A DNA stretch of 64,000 nucleotides from Pseudomonas sp. PA15(2017) (GTDB lineage Bacteria; Pseudomonadota; Gammaproteobacteria; Pseudomonadales; Pseudomonadaceae). Position 1 is the stretch's first letter. Each line of letters opens with the position of its first letter. Below the pieces are notes generated by a model that did not search any database, had not been told where the DNA came from, and saw only the letters and a program-made list of their open reading frames with translations. The DNA lies in NCBI RefSeq assembly GCF_001945395.1, contig NZ_MSXV01000055.1, positions 216,389 to 280,388 on the forward strand, in the 5' to 3' direction. This document shows, one piece after another, positions 1 to 9,147 of the stretch. The position numbers and the translations under genes were made by a program.

Positions 1-2081
1 TCTTCGCGGCTGGCCACGCGATCGCCGGGAATGCCAATGATCTTGTTGCCTTTGCCTTTGCCCAGCTGCGGCAGGTCGGCGACCTTGAACAGCAGCAGAC
101 GGCCTTCGGTGGTGACTGCAGCCAGCCAGTCTTCCTCGCGGCTGACCAGCGGCCGCGGCGTTACGACGCGCGCGCCATTGGGCAGGCTGAGCAGCGCCTT
201 GCCGGCCTTGTTCTTGGCCTGCAGGTCTTCGCCCTTGACCACGAAACCGTAACCGGCATCGGAGGCGATCACGTACAGCGCTTCATCATCGGGCAGCAAC
301 ACGCACTCGAAGGTGGCACCGGCCGGTGGCGTCAGACGACCGGTCAGCGGTTCGCCCTGACCTCGGGCAGACGGCAGGGTGTGAGCGGCCAGCGAATAGC
401 TGCGCCCAGTGGAGTCGATAAATACTGCATATTGGTTGGAGCGGCCCGGCGCAGCAGTCTTGAAGCCATCGCCAGCTTTGTAGGACAGACCGGTGGCATC
501 GATTTCATGGCCCTTGGCCGAGCGCACCCAGCCTTTTTCCGAGAGCACCACGGTGATCTTTTCGTTCGGCAGCAGATCGTGCTCGGACAGCGCCTTGGCT
601 TCGGCGCGCTCGACGATTGGCGAACGACGGTCATCGCCGTACTTCTCGGCGTCTTCGAGGATTTCCTTGCGCACCAGCTTCTTCAGCTTGGCTTCGCTGC
701 CAAGCAGTGCCAGCAGCTTGTCGCGCTCTTTGCTGAGCTCATCCTGCTCGCCACGGATCTGCATCTCTTCCAGGCGGGCGAGTTGGCGCAGACGGGTTTC
801 CAGAATGTACTCGGCCTGGATCTCGGTAAGGCCGAAGCGCTCCATGAGCACCGGCTTGGGCTGGTCCTCGGTGCGGATGATATGGATCACTTCATCGAGG
901 TTGAGGAAGGCGATCAAGCGGCCTTCCAACAGGTGCATGCGGTGCTCGACCTTATCCAGACGGAATTGCAGACGGCGGCGCACGGTGCCGACACGGAACT
1001 GCAGCCACTCGACCAACAGGGTGCGCAGGTCCTTGACCTGCGGCTTGCCGTCGAGGCCGATGACGTTGGTGTTGACCCGGTAGCTGGACTCCAGATCGGT
1101 GCTGGCGAACAGGTGCTGCATCAGCGCATCGTGATCGACCCGGCTGCCGGTCGGGATGATCACGATACGGCAGGGGTTCTCATGGTCGGACTCGTCACGC
1201 AGGTCAGCGATCTGCGGCGCCTTGGAGGGTTTGGCCTGCATCATCGCAGCGATCTGTTCGAGCACCTTGGCACCGGACACTTGATGCGGCAACGCGGTGA
1301 CCACGATATCGCCGTCCTCGACGCTATACACGGCGCGCATGCGTATCGAGCCGCGGCCAGTCTGGTAGATTTTCAGCAGGTCGGCACGCGGGGTGATGAT
1401 TTCCGCGTCGGTCGGGTAATCCGGGCCCTGGATATGCTCGCAGAGCTGCTCGACCGTGGCCTTCGGCTCATCGAGCAGGCGTACGCACGCGGTGGCGACT
1501 TCGCGCAGGTTGTGCGGCGGCACGTCAGTGGCCATGCCCACGGCGATACCGGTAGTGCCGTTGAGCAGAATGTTCGGCAAACGCGCCGGCAGGGTCGCCG
1601 GCTCGTTCAGGGTGCCATCGAAGTTCGGCACCCAGTCCACGGTGCCCTGGCCGAGCTCGCTGAGCAACACTTCGGAATAACGCGATAGGCGCGCCTCCGT
1701 GTAACGCATGGCGGCGAACGACTTGGGATCATCCGGCGCACCCCAGTTGCCCTGGCCGTCGACCAGCGTGTAGCGGTAGCTGAACGGCTGGGCCATCAGC
1801 ACCATGGCCTCATAGCAGGCGCTATCGCCGTGGGGGTGGAATTTACCGAGCACGTCGCCGACGGTACGCGCCGACTTCTTGTGCTTGGAATCGGCGTCCA
1901 GGCCCAGCTCGCTCATGGCATAGACTATGCGCCGCTGCACGGGCTTCAAACCGTCGCCGATATGCGGCAGCGCGCGATCCATGATCACGTACATGGAGTA
2001 ATTGAGATAAGCCTGCTCGGTAAAGTCGGCAAGGGAGCGGCGTTCGACGCCGTCCAGGCTCAGATCGAGGGTTTCGCTCAT
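1..2081 (-). CDS. parC: DNA topoisomerase IV subunit A (C-terminal end lies outside the window)
   Basis: Subunit A of topoisomerase IV is the breaking-rejoining subunit that works with ParE to decatenate daughter chromosomes. About 693 residues are visible from an ATG at 2081; the family is about 750 residues long, so only the tail is missing. The N-terminal half shows the winged-helix/tower region with the motif HPHGDSACYEA around residues 82-92 and RYTEARL near the catalytic tyrosine. The residues at 87 (Ser) and 91 (Glu), where quinolone-resistance changes usually fall in Pseudomonas ParC, are the susceptible type. The C-terminal part enters the DNA-wrapping beta-propeller. It is followed downstream, beyond the left edge, by sequence not seen here; upstream lies a small protease gene, with parE two genes further up on the same strand. 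Confidence 0.97.
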   Translation of the reverse strand, partial: MSETLDLSLDGVERRSLADFTEQAYLNYSMYVIMDRALPHIGDGLKPVQRRIVYAMSELGLDADSKHKKSARTVGDVLGKFHPHGDSACYEAMVLMAQPFSYRYTLVDGQGNWGAPDDPKSFAAMRYTEARLSRYSEVLLSELGQGTVDWVPNFDGTLNEPATLPARLPNILLNGTTGIAVGMATDVPPHNLREVATACVRLLDEPKATVEQLCEHIQGPDYPTDAEIITPRADLLKIYQTGRGSIRMRAVYSVEDGDIVVTALPHQVSGAKVLEQIAAMMQAKPSKAPQIADLRDESDHENPCRIVIIPTGSRVDHDALMQHLFASTDLESSYRVNTNVIGLDGKPQVKDLRTLLVEWLQFRVGTVRRRLQFRLDKVEHRMHLLEGRLIAFLNLDEVIHIIRTEDQPKPVLMERFGLTEIQAEYILETRLRQLARLEEMQIRGEQDELSKERDKLLALLGSEAKLKKLVRKEILEDAEKYGDDRRSPIVERAEAKALSEHDLLPNEKITVVLSEKGWVRSAKGHEIDATGLSYKAGDGFKTAAPGRSNQYAVFIDSTGRSYSLAAHTLPSARGQGEPLTGRLTPPAGATFECVLLPDDEALYVIASDAGYGFVVKGEDLQAKNKAGKALLSLPNGARVVTPRPLVSREEDWLAAVTTEGRLLLFKVADLPQLGKGKGNKIIGIPGDRVASRE

Positions 2082-2088
2082 GCGTGCC

Positions 2089-2613
2089 TCATTGCAAGGT
2101 TGATTGGCGCAGCATCAAGGTGCCGTCGCGCTGACTGAATTCAAGGTGTTTCAGGGCACTCATGCCCAGCAGGATTTCGTCACCATCCATGCCGGGCACG
2201 ATGAGTGCGGACACGTCATGCAAGATGATATCGCCGAGCTGCAAGCGCTCAAGGCGCGTGCGGTGGGCCGTGGCGATGCCGTTGGCGGTACGGATCTGAA
2301 CCGGCGCGCCGGCCTGCAGACCGAGGTCGCGAGCGACCTGGCTGGGGATGGCGACCTGGGTGGCACCGGTGTCGAGCAGAAAGCTCACCGCCTCGCCGTT
2401 GATCTGCCCATCGGCCCGATAATGCCCACCGGGGCTGCTGGCCAAGCGTACTTCGACGTAATCATCACCATGCACCGATTCGGGCTGGCGATTGGGATGC
2501 TGCTTGGCATCCTCCCAATTGCCGAAGAAATGCGTAGCCATCAGCAGGCCGGCGCCCCAGGCGAGCACCAGCATCACCCGGCCGGCGCGGCGGCCTGCGG
2601 GCTGCTCGCTCAC
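2089..2613 (-). CDS. Retropepsin-like aspartic protease (clan AA, membrane anchored)
   Basis: A 174-residue protein starting at a GTG that overlaps the stop of the upstream gene by four bases (GTGA). One hydrophobic segment at residues ~13-25 should anchor it in the inner membrane with the enzyme in the periplasm. The rest is a single retropepsin fold with the catalytic motif LLDTGAT near residue 80 and the second hydrophobic-hydrophobic-Gly motif (EILLGMSAL) near the end. Such single-domain proteases act as dimers in retroviruses; the bacterial family (TIGR02281 type) has no well-established substrate. It is the last gene before parC in a parE-to-parC run. An ATG at residue 14 is possible but would cut into the anchor. 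Confidence 0.85.
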   Translation of the reverse strand: MSEQPAGRRAGRVMLVLAWGAGLLMATHFFGNWEDAKQHPNRQPESVHGDDYVEVRLASSPGGHYRADGQINGEAVSFLLDTGATQVAIPSQVARDLGLQAGAPVQIRTANGIATAHRTRLERLQLGDIILHDVSALIVPGMDGDEILLGMSALKHLEFSQRDGTLMLRQSTLQ

Positions 2614-3593
2614 TGCGCAGCCCCCCAGCCGCCGGCGGGCGCAGCGAAGCGCCAGACCAGCGGACGCTTCTCGCCGTCGCCGCGGGCCTGGCCACCGTTG
2701 TCGAGGCCGATCCAGGCGCCCTCGGCATCCACCGACAGGGCTTCGGCAACGCCGTAGTGCAGCGGATAGCGGCGCTCTTCGGTCAGCGCTTCGGCGGCGA
2801 ACGACCAGCACCGCTCGACCTCGCCGTTGGCCGGCGTGCGCCGGCAGATACGGTGAGCCTGGCGTTCGAGGGTATAGAGTTTCTCTTCGAAGAAGGCCAG
2901 GTCGGAGAAATCCACCGGCGCGGGCCGGCCACCGAGCGCCTCGGGCGAGATTTCCTCACCGCCCTCGTTGAGCAGTACGCAACCGCCCTCGCAGCGCCAA
3001 GCGGCGCGCCGGTTATGCAACACCACGAGGCCGCGCCGCTCCTTCTCCGCGGCCAGCCAAAGGCGCTCGCCGGCCGGGTCGATGGCGATGCCTTCGAACA
3101 GCGAATTGAAGTGCAGCAGCATGCCGCTGGCCCGTGCCTGGCGCACCATGCCTTCGGGCAGGTTCAGCCATTGCGCATCGGCAGCCGGCGGTACCTGCAA
3201 CACCGCCGCGCGGGTTTCGCTGACCAGATAGCGATTGCCCTTGGCGTCGCAGGAAATACCTTCGAAATCCAGATGACCACCGCGCACCAGACCGGCTACC
3301 CACGAGCGCATGCGCAACCCCCAGGGCAACGGCATGTCGGGTGCTGGCGGCGCCACGAAACGCTCGGCCTCGGCCTGCCAGACGCTGGCCGACGAATCGA
3401 GGCGGTACAGGCGATCATCCTCGCGGTCGGACACTGCCCACAGCGCGTCGCCGCACCAGGCCAGCCCCGACAGGTTACCAGCGTCCATGCCGGCCACCGG
3501 GTGTTCGCTGACCAGCTTGAGTTCTTCGAGCGGCGTGTCGGCCAGCACCGGCGTCACGACTGCAAACAGCATGGCGCCGACCAGGTGGCGCAT
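2610..3593 (-). CDS. Esterase-like activity of phytase family protein, exported
   Basis: A 327-residue protein with a clear signal peptide (residues 1-18, cleavage likely after VLA). The remainder looks like a beta-propeller of the 'esterase-like activity of phytase' family (PF13449), with repeated motifs such as SGLAWCGDALWAVSD, DFEGISCD and FEGIAIDPAGERLWLAAE. The biochemical role of the family is poorly defined; phosphoesterase activity is inferred from the name only. Its ATG overlaps the parE stop codon by one base (TGATG) and its stop overlaps the next gene, so it is translationally coupled on both sides. The same gene occupies this place next to parE in other pseudomonads, as far as I recall. 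Confidence 0.85.
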   Translation of the reverse strand: MRHLVGAMLFAVVTPVLADTPLEELKLVSEHPVAGMDAGNLSGLAWCGDALWAVSDREDDRLYRLDSSASVWQAEAERFVAPPAPDMPLPWGLRMRSWVAGLVRGGHLDFEGISCDAKGNRYLVSETRAAVLQVPPAADAQWLNLPEGMVRQARASGMLLHFNSLFEGIAIDPAGERLWLAAEKERRGLVVLHNRRAAWRCEGGCVLLNEGGEEISPEALGGRPAPVDFSDLAFFEEKLYTLERQAHRICRRTPANGEVERCWSFAAEALTEERRYPLHYGVAEALSVDAEGAWIGLDNGGQARGDGEKRPLVWRFAAPAGGWGAAQ

Positions 3594-5491
3594 CAGAGCA
3601 GTACCTCGGCCAGGTTGCCCTTGGACTCCAACCAGGATTTGCGGTCACTGGCGCGTTTCTTGGCCAGCAGCATGTCCATCACCTCGCGCGTGCCCTCGAA
3701 ATCATCGAGGGTCAGCTGCACCAGGCGCCGGGTATTGGGATCCATGGTGGTTTCCCGCAGTTGTGGCGGGTTCATCTCACCCAGCCCCTTGAAACGGGTG
3801 ACCTGCGGCTTGCCGCGCTTCTTCTCGGCAACCAGACGGTCAAGAATGCCGTCGCGCTCGGGCTCGTCGAGGGCGTAGTAAATTTCCTTGCCGAGGTCGA
3901 TGCGGTACAGCGGCGGCATCGCCACGTAGACATGGCCAGCATCGACCAATGGACGGAAGTGCTGCACGAACAGCGCGCAGAGCAGCGTGGCAATGTGCAG
4001 ACCGTCGGAGTCGGCGTCGGCGAGGATACAAATCTTGCCGTAACGCAGCTGGCTCAGATCGCTGGAGCCGGGGTCGAGGCCGACCGCAACGGCAATGTTG
4101 TGCACTTCCTGGCTGGCCAGCACTTCGCCGCCGTCCACTTCCCAGGTATTCAGAATCTTCCCGCGCAGCGGCAGGATCGCCTGAAACTCCTTGTCCCGCG
4201 CTTGCTTGGCCGAGCCGCCGGCGGAATCACCCTCGACCAGGAACAGCTCGCAGCGCAGCGGGTTCTGTCCCGCGCAGTCGGCCAGTTTGCCGGGCAGCGC
4301 CGGGCCCTGGGTGATCTTCTTGCGCTCGACCTTCTTGCCCGCCTTGAGGCGGCGGCTGGCGTTGCTGATCGCCAGTTCGGCCAGCTGCTGGCCGAATTCC
4401 GGGTGGGCGTTGAGCCACAGGCTGAAGGCATCTTTGACCACGCCAGAGACGAACGCAGCCGCCTCGCGGGAGGATAAGCGCTCCTTGGTCTGCCCCGAGA
4501 ACTGGGCGTCCTGCATCTTCATCGACAGCACGAAGGCGATACGCTCCCAGACGTCTTCCGGCGCCAGCTTGACGCCGCGGGGCAGCAGGTTGCGGAACTC
4601 GCAGAACTCGCGCATCGCGTCCAGCAGGCCCTGACGCAGGCCGTTGACGTGGGTGCCGCCCTGGGCCGTGGGAATCAGGTTGACGTAGCTCTCCTGTACC
4701 GCGTCGCCGCCTTCCGGCAGCCACAGCAGCGCCCAGTCCACGGCTTCCTTGTTGCCGGCCAGGCTGCCGCAGAACGGCTCGCCCGGTAGGCGCTCGAATT
4801 CACTGACCGCGTCGACCAGATACGAGCGCAGGCCGTCTTCGTACAGCCACTCGACCTTTTCGTTACTGGCCTTGTCGTGGAAGCTGACTGCCAGGCCGGG
4901 GCACAGCACGGCCTTGGCCTTGAGCACGTGCTTGAGGCGGCTGACCGAGAATTTGTGGGAATCGAAGTACTTGGGGTCCGGCCAGAAGTGCACGCTGGTG
5001 CCGGTGTTGCGCTTGCCGACCGTGCCGGTCACTTCCAGGTCGCTGGCCTTGAAGCCATCGGCGAAGGCCATGGCGTACTCGCTGCCATCGCGTTTGACGC
5101 GCACTTCCACGCGGGTCGACAGGGCGTTGACCACCGAGATACCGACGCCGTGCAGGCCGCCGGAGAACTGGTAGTTCTTGTTGCTGAACTTGCCGCCAGC
5201 ATGCAGCTTGGTAAGGATCAGCTCGACGCCTGGCACGCCCTCTTCGGGATGGATGTCCACCGGCATGCCGCGGCCGTCGTCGATCACTTCCAGGGAGTTG
5301 TCCTCGTGGAGGATCACCTGGATGGACTTGGCGTGGCCGGCCAGGGCTTCGTCGACACTGTTGTCGATGACTTCCTGGGCGAGGTGGTTGGGGCGCGTGG
5401 TATCGGTGTACATCCCCGGGCGCTTGCGCACCGGGTCGAGGCCGGAAAGCACTTCGATGGCATCGGCGTTATAGGCGTTTTGCTGGGCCAT
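3593..5491 (-). CDS. parE: DNA topoisomerase IV subunit B
   Basis: ATPase subunit of topoisomerase IV, partner of ParC, cytoplasmic. The 632 residues match the usual ~630. The GHKL ATPase domain is recognised by DEALAGHAK, DDGRGMPVDIHPEEG and GGLHGVGISVVNAL in the first 120 residues. The TOPRIM domain has LVEGDSAGGSAKQARD and ILADADSDGLHI, carrying the Mg2+-binding acidic residues. The start was placed at MAQQNAYNADAIEVLSG (5491); an upstream in-frame extension to 5536 has no family support. Downstream genes are tightly coupled, and yqiA lies just upstream on the same strand. Confidence 0.97.
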   Translation of the reverse strand: MAQQNAYNADAIEVLSGLDPVRKRPGMYTDTTRPNHLAQEVIDNSVDEALAGHAKSIQVILHEDNSLEVIDDGRGMPVDIHPEEGVPGVELILTKLHAGGKFSNKNYQFSGGLHGVGISVVNALSTRVEVRVKRDGSEYAMAFADGFKASDLEVTGTVGKRNTGTSVHFWPDPKYFDSHKFSVSRLKHVLKAKAVLCPGLAVSFHDKASNEKVEWLYEDGLRSYLVDAVSEFERLPGEPFCGSLAGNKEAVDWALLWLPEGGDAVQESYVNLIPTAQGGTHVNGLRQGLLDAMREFCEFRNLLPRGVKLAPEDVWERIAFVLSMKMQDAQFSGQTKERLSSREAAAFVSGVVKDAFSLWLNAHPEFGQQLAELAISNASRRLKAGKKVERKKITQGPALPGKLADCAGQNPLRCELFLVEGDSAGGSAKQARDKEFQAILPLRGKILNTWEVDGGEVLASQEVHNIAVAVGLDPGSSDLSQLRYGKICILADADSDGLHIATLLCALFVQHFRPLVDAGHVYVAMPPLYRIDLGKEIYYALDEPERDGILDRLVAEKKRGKPQVTRFKGLGEMNPPQLRETTMDPNTRRLVQLTLDDFEGTREVMDMLLAKKRASDRKSWLESKGNLAEVLL

Positions 5492-5536
5492 GGGTCTCTG
5501 CAATGCTCTGATTGATCGGGGATTCGGCGCGGCCAC

Positions 5537-6118
5537 TCAGGCAGCGGGGGCAATGCCGGCAAAGGCGAACAACATCGGCAGGCGCTCGGCGAAGCCCTGG
5601 AAACCGTGGTCACCGCCCGCTTCGATACGCAGGGCGCAGTGCCGGTAGTAGGCCTGGGCGCGCCGGTAGTCGAGGGTTTCGTCGCCGGTTTGAAGCCACA
5701 CCTGGTAACGAGTCGGGTCTGCTGGCGGCTCGACAGCGAGCTCGGCCAGGGCCGTCACGTGATCGGCGGTCAGCTCCCAGGTCTCGTTGCTGTAAAGGTT
5801 GGTCTGCGTGCCCAGATAGCCGTCGAACAGCTCGTGGGGCCGCACCGCCGGGTTGATCAGCAGCGCCTTGAGCCGGTGCCGCTCGGCCAGGTGGGTCGCA
5901 TAGTAGCCGCCCAGCGAGCTGCCGACCAGCGTAGGGCGCCCCAGCTCGGCGATCAACGCGTCGAGTTGGGCAATGGCCTGGCGAGGATGATGATGCAGGG
6001 CCGGAACCCGCAGTTGGGCCTGCAGGCCACGGGCGGTCATGGCGGCGGTCAGCTGGCTGGCCTTGGTGGAAGCCGGCGAACTGTTGAGGCCGTGGATATA
6101 AAGAATGCTATTGGTCAT
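5537..6118 (-). CDS. yqiA: YqiA/YcfP-family alpha/beta hydrolase
   Basis: A 193-residue small alpha/beta hydrolase. It opens with the family signature ILYIHGLNSSP and has the nucleophile elbow GSSLGGYYA around residue 68, an acidic residue in the GDETLDY segment and the catalytic histidine in GGDHGFQGF near the end. E. coli YqiA is reported as an esterase with a preference for short acyl chains; the physiological substrate is not known. The gene sits between cpdA and parE, an arrangement also seen in enterobacteria, and is read on the same strand with 45-65 bp gaps, so it is probably co-transcribed with both. Confidence 0.92.
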   Translation of the reverse strand: MTNSILYIHGLNSSPASTKASQLTAAMTARGLQAQLRVPALHHHPRQAIAQLDALIAELGRPTLVGSSLGGYYATHLAERHRLKALLINPAVRPHELFDGYLGTQTNLYSNETWELTADHVTALAELAVEPPADPTRYQVWLQTGDETLDYRRAQAYYRHCALRIEAGGDHGFQGFAERLPMLFAFAGIAPAA

Positions 6119-6183
6119 AACGGGAGGCTACTAGCGCCAGCCTGCAGGCTGCAAGCATTGCCGTTGCGGCCGACCAACAAGCC

Positions 6184-7002
6184 TCAGTAGCCGCCAACGC
6201 TGTAGTCGGGCTCGAACACGAAGCCCTCGACCCGCGACACGCCGGTATCGAGGCGACCGTCATCGTGCAGACGCAGCCAGCGATAGCCCGGCGCTGCGCT
6301 GTCGGCCTGGAAGTCTTCGCTGCCAGGCGTGAACTGCACGCAGGTTGAAGGCGAAGCCAATAGCCGCAAGTCACCACGCTGGGTATCGATGGTCTGGTGC
6401 ACGTGGCCCCAGAGCACGGCGCGCACCTGGGGAAAGCGCTGCAGCAGGTTGAACAGGGCATCCGGGTTGCGCAGGCCGATCGGCGCCATCCACTGGCAGC
6501 CGATATCCACCGGATGATGGTGCAGGCAAATCAGGTGGTGGCGATCCGGCGCTTCGCTCAAGGCCCGTTCCAACAGCGCCAGTTGGGGCTCCTGGAGATA
6601 GCCCGGTACGGCACCGGGAATGGACGAGTCGAGCAGCGTGATCCGCCAATTGCCCAGGTCGACGACCGGCTCGAGCAAGTCGGTGCCTACGCAGGCGGCC
6701 TGCATGGCGGGAATGTCGTCGTGGTTGCCGGGAATCCAGCGGGCCGGCGCAGCGATCGCCGCGCTCAATTCGACGAAGCGCGCGTAGGAGGTTGCACTGC
6801 CGTCCTGGGACAGGTCGCCGGTGGCCAGGATCAGGTCGATGGCCGGCTGCTCCTTGAGCACTTGCTCGACCACCCGGTTCAGGCTGTCGGCCGTATCCAT
6901 GCCCAACAGCCGGCCGTCCGCATCGGCGAACAGGTGGCTGTCGGTGAGCTGCACCAGCAGCACCGAAGAATCGGCTGAGGGGGAAATGGCCGCACGCGCC
7001 AA
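6184..7002 (-). CDS. cpdA: 3',5'-cyclic-AMP phosphodiesterase
   Basis: Calcineurin-like metallophosphoesterase that hydrolyses cAMP and so limits Vfr/CRP-type signalling. The 272 residues carry all metal-ligand motifs: TDSH (residue 20), ATGDLSQDG (about 60), PGNHDD (about 91), CLHHHPVD and the C-terminal GHVHQ. I chose a TTG start at 7002 because a strong AAGGAG ribosome binding site lies seven bases upstream and the resulting N-terminus fits the family; the longer reading frame to 7116 has no such site and would overlap the region before the next gene. It belongs to the nudF-DUF1249-cpdA-yqiA-parE gene string. Confidence 0.95.
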   Translation of the reverse strand: MARAAISPSADSSVLLVQLTDSHLFADADGRLLGMDTADSLNRVVEQVLKEQPAIDLILATGDLSQDGSATSYARFVELSAAIAAPARWIPGNHDDIPAMQAACVGTDLLEPVVDLGNWRITLLDSSIPGAVPGYLQEPQLALLERALSEAPDRHHLICLHHHPVDIGCQWMAPIGLRNPDALFNLLQRFPQVRAVLWGHVHQTIDTQRGDLRLLASPSTCVQFTPGSEDFQADSAAPGYRWLRLHDDGRLDTGVSRVEGFVFEPDYSVGGY

Positions 7003-7116
7003 GGTGCTTCTCCTTGAATGAGTGCGAATTATGGAATCGTCAAGCGAGGCGGTAAACCCGCAAATAAGCACTGGTTCACAGAAACCCGATGCAGTTACAT
7101 GGCCAAAGGCCATCAA

Positions 7117-7569
7117 TCACATCAGCGGCTCGGTTTCATGCCCGCAGGCCAGGCAATGACTCAGCCATTCGCCAAGAAACACGTTGAGCTGGGTTTTCTC
7201 GTCCGGCTGGTGCATGGCGGCGTTGGGATAGGGGTAAATGCCGCGAAAGCGTCGCGTGCTCTGGGCACCGGTGACCTCGGCCATGCGCGCATCATGGTAG
7301 ACGCGCACTTCCAGCTGGGGCACCGGCAACCACGGCAGGCTGTGCTCCTGGCGCACCTGTACCGTGGAGGTGTACGGACAGCTCTCGACCACTTCCAGCG
7401 CCAGCACGCCGAGCTGCCGCTCGCCCTGGCTGAGTGCGACCCGCCGAGCCCCTTGGGCTTCGCGCATGCCGGGCAGCAGGCGCATCAGCCGCGCATAGTT
7501 GGCTTCGCAAGCCGCCTGCAGCTCGATCAAGTCGACCCGGTAGCGCTCGCGCAGCAGATTCAACCCCAT
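7117..7569 (-). CDS. DUF1249 domain protein
   Basis: A 150-residue protein of the DUF1249 (YqiB-like) family, recognised by the RERYRVDLIELQAACEANYARL opening region (residues 6-27) and by the strongly conserved RGIYPYPNAAMHQPDEK segment (about 109-125). The C-terminus has two cysteines (CLACGH) that could bind metal; this is an observation, not a known function. The ATG at 7569 overlaps the nudF stop by ten bases and is preceded by a GGGGG purine run. In E. coli the homologue yqiB lies in the same nudF-yqiB-cpdA-yqiA-parE order, so linkage is old, but no function is established. Confidence 0.88.
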   Translation of the reverse strand: MGLNLLRERYRVDLIELQAACEANYARLMRLLPGMREAQGARRVALSQGERQLGVLALEVVESCPYTSTVQVRQEHSLPWLPVPQLEVRVYHDARMAEVTGAQSTRRFRGIYPYPNAAMHQPDEKTQLNVFLGEWLSHCLACGHETEPLM

Positions 7570-8177
7570 AGCCCCCTGACCTCGGCGCGGTTGAGCGCCA
7601 GCCACTGCAGGGCGATGATGCTCGCCGCGTTGTTGATCTTGCCATCCTTGACCGCCTGCAGCGCATCCTCGAATGGCCATACTTGCACGCGGATGTCTTC
7701 GCCCTCTTCCTCGAGGCCGTGAATGCCGCCGACGCCAGCGCTGTCGCAACGACCAAGAAACAGGTGCACGAACTCGTCCGAGCCACCTGGCGATGGGAAA
7801 TAGCGGGTTATCGGCCATAGCGAGGTCAGCGTCAGCCCGGCCTCTTCCTCGGCTTCGCGCAGTGCGACTTCGTCCGGCTCCTCGTGCTTGTCGATCAGCC
7901 CAGCCACCAGTTCGACCAGCCACGGGTTGGTGGCCTTGTGCATGGCGCCGACGCGGAACTGCTCGATCAGCACCACGCTGTCGGTCACCGCATCGTAAGG
8001 CAGCACGCACACGGCATCGTGGCGGATGAACAGTTCGCGGCGCAGCACCGGGCCCATTTCACCGGAAAACTGCCGATGGCGCAGGTGAAAGCGATCCAGA
8101 CGGTAGAACCCGCGGAAGCATTCCTCACGCTCGATGATTTCCACCGCGTCCGGGCCGGGGTTGAAGGTTTCGGTCAT
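7560..8177 (-). CDS. nudF: ADP-ribose diphosphatase (Nudix hydrolase)
   Basis: Hydrolyses ADP-ribose to AMP and ribose 5-phosphate. The 205-residue protein contains a complete Nudix box at residues 93-115, with the pattern G-x5-E-x7-REAEEEAG, which supplies the Mg2+ ligands. The FRGFYRLDRFHLRHRQFSG opening (residues 21-39) and the ELVAGLID segment before the box are typical of the NudF/TrgB branch, which works as a domain-swapped dimer. It is the first gene of the minus-strand run that continues into cpdA and parE; the 170 bp between it and the divergent lipoprotein gene should contain both promoters. Confidence 0.95.
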   Translation of the reverse strand: MTETFNPGPDAVEIIEREECFRGFYRLDRFHLRHRQFSGEMGPVLRRELFIRHDAVCVLPYDAVTDSVVLIEQFRVGAMHKATNPWLVELVAGLIDKHEEPDEVALREAEEEAGLTLTSLWPITRYFPSPGGSDEFVHLFLGRCDSAGVGGIHGLEEEGEDIRVQVWPFEDALQAVKDGKINNAASIIALQWLALNRAEVRGLWG

Positions 8178-8347
8178 CTGCTGTTCTCTCGTTCACCTAC
8201 ACATTGGAACCATCCTAGGGGCTGTTAAGGCTCTCCCGCAAGCGACGTATCGAAAGCCTGGCCGATCTGCTCGCATTGGCGAATAATCGCGAACTCCCCT
8301 GCCATCAGGCAGTCGAACGCCCGTCCTCTGCCAATGGCTTTTCCTGC

Positions 8348-9103
8348 ATGAACATGTCCCGCATTGCCCGTCTCGGTGCTCTTTTCAGCCTCGCCCTACT
8401 GCTCGGTGCTTGCCAGAGCCTGTCCCGTTCCGACGCACCGGCGGGGGTGGCCACCAGCCATGAGAAGTGGGAGCACAAGCCAGCCGACTGCAGCGCCCAA
8501 GATTGCCCGCTGGTCAACGTCGAACTGCAACGCGTGACCGATCAACCGGCCCTCAATGCGCGCATCGACGCCACCCTGCTCGACCTGGTGAAAGCCGCCA
8601 CCGGCACGCGCCCCGCGTCGCTGGCCGAACACGAGCGCGACTTTCTCGCCAACGGCCAGCCGGGCTGGGTGAGCTACCTGCAAGCCAAGGTGCTTAGCCA
8701 GCATGACCAACTCGTGGTGATTGAGCTGTCCAGCTACCACTTCATCGGCGGCGCCCACGGCGTGCCTGGGCGCACCTACCTCAATTACGATCGTGAGCAG
8801 AACGAGGTGCTGAGCCTGCAGGACATGCTGGTGCCCGGCGAGGAACCGGCGTTCTGGCAGATCGCTCAGCGCGCCCACCAGGCCTGGCTGATCGCCCAGG
8901 GCCACGGCAACGACGTGGAATACCGCAAGACCTGGCCGTTCGAGCGCACCGCCAACATCGCCCTGAATCCCGATGCGGTGATGCTCAAGTACGATGTCGC
9001 CCGCCTGGCGCCCTACTCCGACGGCCACCCGGAAATCCTCATCCCCTACAGCCAGCTACAGGGCATCCTGCGCCCAGCGTACATGCCTGGCGCTTCGCGC
9101 TAG
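8348..9103 (+). CDS. Lipoprotein with DUF3298 (RsiV-like) domain
   Basis: A 251-residue protein with a lipoprotein signal (ARLGALFSLALLLGAC, lipobox LLGAC), so it should be lipid-modified on the cysteine. The mature part matches the DUF3298/RsiV-C type domain, with the conserved segment SSYHFIGGAHGVPG (about residues 137-150). That domain binds lysozyme in Bacillus RsiV; I do not infer the same here, since the anchor and context differ. Two ATGs (8348 and 8354) are both possible; neither has a good ribosome binding site. It is divergent from nudF and convergent with thiC, separated from the latter by a strong hairpin, so it looks monocistronic. Confidence 0.85.
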   Translation: MNMSRIARLGALFSLALLLGACQSLSRSDAPAGVATSHEKWEHKPADCSAQDCPLVNVELQRVTDQPALNARIDATLLDLVKAATGTRPASLAEHERDFLANGQPGWVSYLQAKVLSQHDQLVVIELSSYHFIGGAHGVPGRTYLNYDREQNEVLSLQDMLVPGEEPAFWQIAQRAHQAWLIAQGHGNDVEYRKTWPFERTANIALNPDAVMLKYDVARLAPYSDGHPEILIPYSQLQGILRPAYMPGASR

Positions 9104-9109
9104 AGCCCA

Positions 9110-9141
9110 GGCGCAGGCGCGGTGTCCGTCGCGCCTGCGCC
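9110..9141. terminator. Strong GC hairpin between convergent genes
   Basis: A perfect 12-bp inverted repeat (GGCGCAGGCGCG and its complement) with an eight-base loop lies between the lipoprotein stop and the thiC stop. It has no obvious U-tract on either side, so it may pause rather than release polymerase by itself, but its position between convergent genes fits a bidirectional terminator. Confidence 0.6.
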
Positions 9142-9147
9142 CGAGGT

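Noticed and set aside
381..1688. 435-residue open frame on the plus strand
   Set aside because: It is antisense to parC, whose frame is strongly conserved; the translation looks like the reversed-strand shadow of high-GC coding sequence.
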